This document shows positions 62,289 to 64,000 of a stretch of 64,000 bases of DNA, in pieces (position 1 is the first letter of the stretch; the number at the start of each line of letters is the position of its first letter). The notes beneath the pieces were generated by a model. The model made no database searches and was not told the origin of the DNA. It saw nothing but the letters and a program-made list of their open reading frames with translations. The position numbers and the translations under genes are program-made. This stretch comes from Bacillota bacterium (GTDB lineage Bacteria > Bacillota > Clostridia > Lachnospirales > Lachnospiraceae). The stretch lies in assembly GCA_023391695.1 (NCBI GenBank), contig JAEWAK010000008.1:106925-170924 (forward strand), written 5' to 3'.

Positions 62289-63372
62289 ACTGAAATCAAT
62301 CCGTGTTAAATTAATAGTAACATTTTTTGCCTGCGCTATGATTACCGTCTCCGTCATGTTTTTTATCTTTATGCTATTAATGAATGCATCCGCAAACATA
62401 CCATTCGCCGTATTTTTTCTGAACCATATTATATTCTTTGCCGTACTTTTATTTCTTTTCCTTGCTTTTTTACTGATATACTGTTTTTTTCTATTTACGA
62501 ACAGGAGGATGAAGTACTTTGAGGACATACATAAAACACTGGAAGATATCGCCGGGGGTAATCTTAATATTAAAATACCTGTAAGGGGAACGGATGAACT
62601 CTCGGAATTGGCAATGACGGTAAATTATATGACTTATCAGTTAAAGTCATTGCTGGAGGAAGAAAAACGCTGGGAAAAAACTAAGAATGATATGGTTACC
62701 AATGTATCCCATGATCTAAGAACACCGCTTACGTCGATTTTAGGGTATATGGAATTAATCGCTAAAGGCAATTATGCCGATAAAGAAGCACTGAAACATT
62801 ATGCTGATGTTGCATATAACAAATGTACTAACCTGAAGACGTTGGTTGATGACCTTTTTGAATATTAAAAGTTAAACAGTACGGAACTTAAGCTGAATAT
62901 AATAAGTATCAATCTTACCGAACTGATGGAACAGATAGTACTTGGATTTTTGCCTGTTTTTAAAGACATCAATATGGAATATGACATTTCTTATGCCCAT
63001 AATAAAATCATGGTAGACGGGGATCCGCTGCTTCTTGCAAGAATGTTTGATAATCTTATTAACAATGCTGTTAATTATGGAAAAGAAGGAAAATATCTGA
63101 GAGTGGAGATACGAAAGGAAACTCATAATGCCATCATCCGAATCATAAATAACGGACATACGATTCCGGCAGAAGATTTACCCTATCTATTTGAACGGTT
63201 TTATAAAGCTGACAAATCCAGGAGCATATATAAAAACGGTTCAGGAATTGGACTGGCTATTGTAAAAAGCATCGTGGATATGCATCATGGTACAGTAAAG
63301 GCTGAATCGGAAAATGATAGAACTACATTTGAAGTGAAATTACCACTTAAAGTATGGACGGAATTAACTTGA
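62278..63372 (+). pseudogene. Sensor histidine kinase interrupted by an in-frame stop
   Basis: The VanS-like kinase has two membrane segments (about 12-32 and 42-70), a HAMP domain, the H-box (TNVSHDLRTPLTSILGYMEL), then a TAA at 62866-62868. The same frame goes on without a gap with KLNSTELKLN, the N-box (NLINNAVNYGKEG) and the G-box (NGSGIGLAIVKSI) to 63372. In relatives the interrupted position is part of FEYSKLN, so one base change (for example TCA to TAA) would explain it. The start TTG at 62278 overlaps the regulator remnant. With both genes damaged, the system is probably dead. Confidence 0.85.
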
Positions 63373-64000
63373 TGGCTAGAAAGTGGTATCCAATGGAGGA
63401 TTTCCGTCCTTTGCTAGGTTAGGTTTTACTTTCAAGATTATACAGATAATTATTTATTAAGTATCTACGATTATAATTTAAAGCGACACTTTTTGATGTA
63501 AAAACATATATATTAATTGTAGAATTTAGTATAATACTTTGAAATTATTTTAACAAAACAATCTTTCGTTCGCTAGGCTTCAAGAAAGGAAAATATACTT
63601 CATATCCCTGGTTAAAATGCTGCAAAGGTATACAAAAGTAATTTGTAAAAATATTAAGATAATACATGTGACGAAATATTACAAAAAAAGGGTGAAAACT
63701 ACATGGAAGTTATTGACATGGCAGTAAACATATGTTATATGTTAAATAATAAATCATATATGGTATTTATATAATCAGCGTGAAATGTAAAGTATATTAT
63801 TTAATATAGTACTCACAAATTTAATTTACTCATTATGGAATTTTTATTATATAGAAAATTTATGTATATACACAAAGGAGGTGACAAACTATAAATAGTC
63901 AAGAGGTTTTTGGATGTTTTTGATCTTGTAAAAAAGGGTAACTTTAAAAGTCCATCTGAATACAACGTATTTCAGATGGGATGAAACGTTCCGTTAGGAA
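63373..64000. other. Right-end non-coding region
   Basis: No gene can be supported. A 23-codon frame at 63703 and a strong site AAAGGAGGTGAC at 63875 that leads to ATA instead of ATG are the only hints of small peptides. A perfect stem CCATCTGAA/TTCAGATGG lies at 63952-63979. The sequence is very AT-rich. Confidence 0.5.

Noticed and set aside
1..64000. tRNA or rRNA genes
   Set aside because: I saw no cloverleaf with the conserved T-arm or CCA end, and no rRNA core sequence on either strand; a tRNAscan run would settle it.

Overview
The window looks like a piece of an anaerobic Firmicutes chromosome, most likely of the Lachnospiraceae type. The base composition is moderately AT-rich, strong AGGAGG-type ribosome sites are common, the intergenic repeats are dense and hairpin-rich, and electron-transfer flavoproteins and Tpt1/KptA, HelD and OmpR-type regulators are present. 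This placement is inference from style, not from a marker gene.

Positions 1-46100 hold a large hybrid polyketide/nonribosomal peptide gene cluster, cut by the left edge of the window. First come accB and accC (malonyl supply), then a glycerate-derived extender-unit cassette (3-hydroxyacyl-CoA dehydrogenase, ACP, FkbH-type glyceryl-ACP synthase, acyl-CoA dehydrogenase) with its own etfB-etfA pair. There is no O-methyltransferase, so the expected extender is hydroxymalonyl-ACP. The assembly line follows: ACP-KS-AT-DH-KR-ACP (7291-13119), a stand-alone AT (13235-14164), KS-AT (14205-17141), ACP-aminotransferase (17316-19346), a small membrane protein, C-A-PCP-KS-AT-ACP-C-A-PCP-KS (19966-30711) and AT(degenerate)-ACP-C-A-PCP-C (30728-36700). 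Accessory genes are a CPBP-like membrane protein that has lost its catalytic residues, a type II thioesterase, an MFS exporter, a FtsX/MacB-type ABC exporter, a carbon-nitrogen hydrolase and an Sfp-type phosphopantetheinyl transferase. Read colinearly, the product would be a beta-amino polyketide joined to three amino acids, interleaved with two unreduced C2 units, one probably hydroxylated and supplied in trans, and released by a C-terminal condensation-like domain. The structure is inference.

The most unusual non-coding feature is a tandem array of alternating hairpins with conserved single-stranded linkers. It forms the leader of the phosphopantetheinyl transferase gene (45084-45449), and a shorter copy forms the leader of the extender ACP gene (2711-2833). 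A second repeat family (7143-7240, 17186-17282, partial at 38604-38636) sits in leaders of cluster genes, and two MITE-like elements flank the ABC ATPase gene.

Positions 46632-53951 hold a GltD-like oxidoreductase and a two-component system with a membrane protein and a frameshifted small gene. An apparently co-regulated envelope operon follows (tiny membrane peptide, PAP2-like protein, VTT-domain protein, processive GT2 glycosyltransferase). Both operons start with the same pair of direct repeats 22 bp apart.

Positions 54000-59500 are a graveyard of polymorphic-toxin modules: a DUF6883-type toxin with an in-frame stop, its DUF4926 partner, several broken toxin and immunity copies, kptA, and a YefM/YoeB pair whose toxin has lost its catalytic end. 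The right end carries helD and a decayed two-component system (response-regulator tail only, kinase with an in-frame stop), then about 600 bases without a confident gene.
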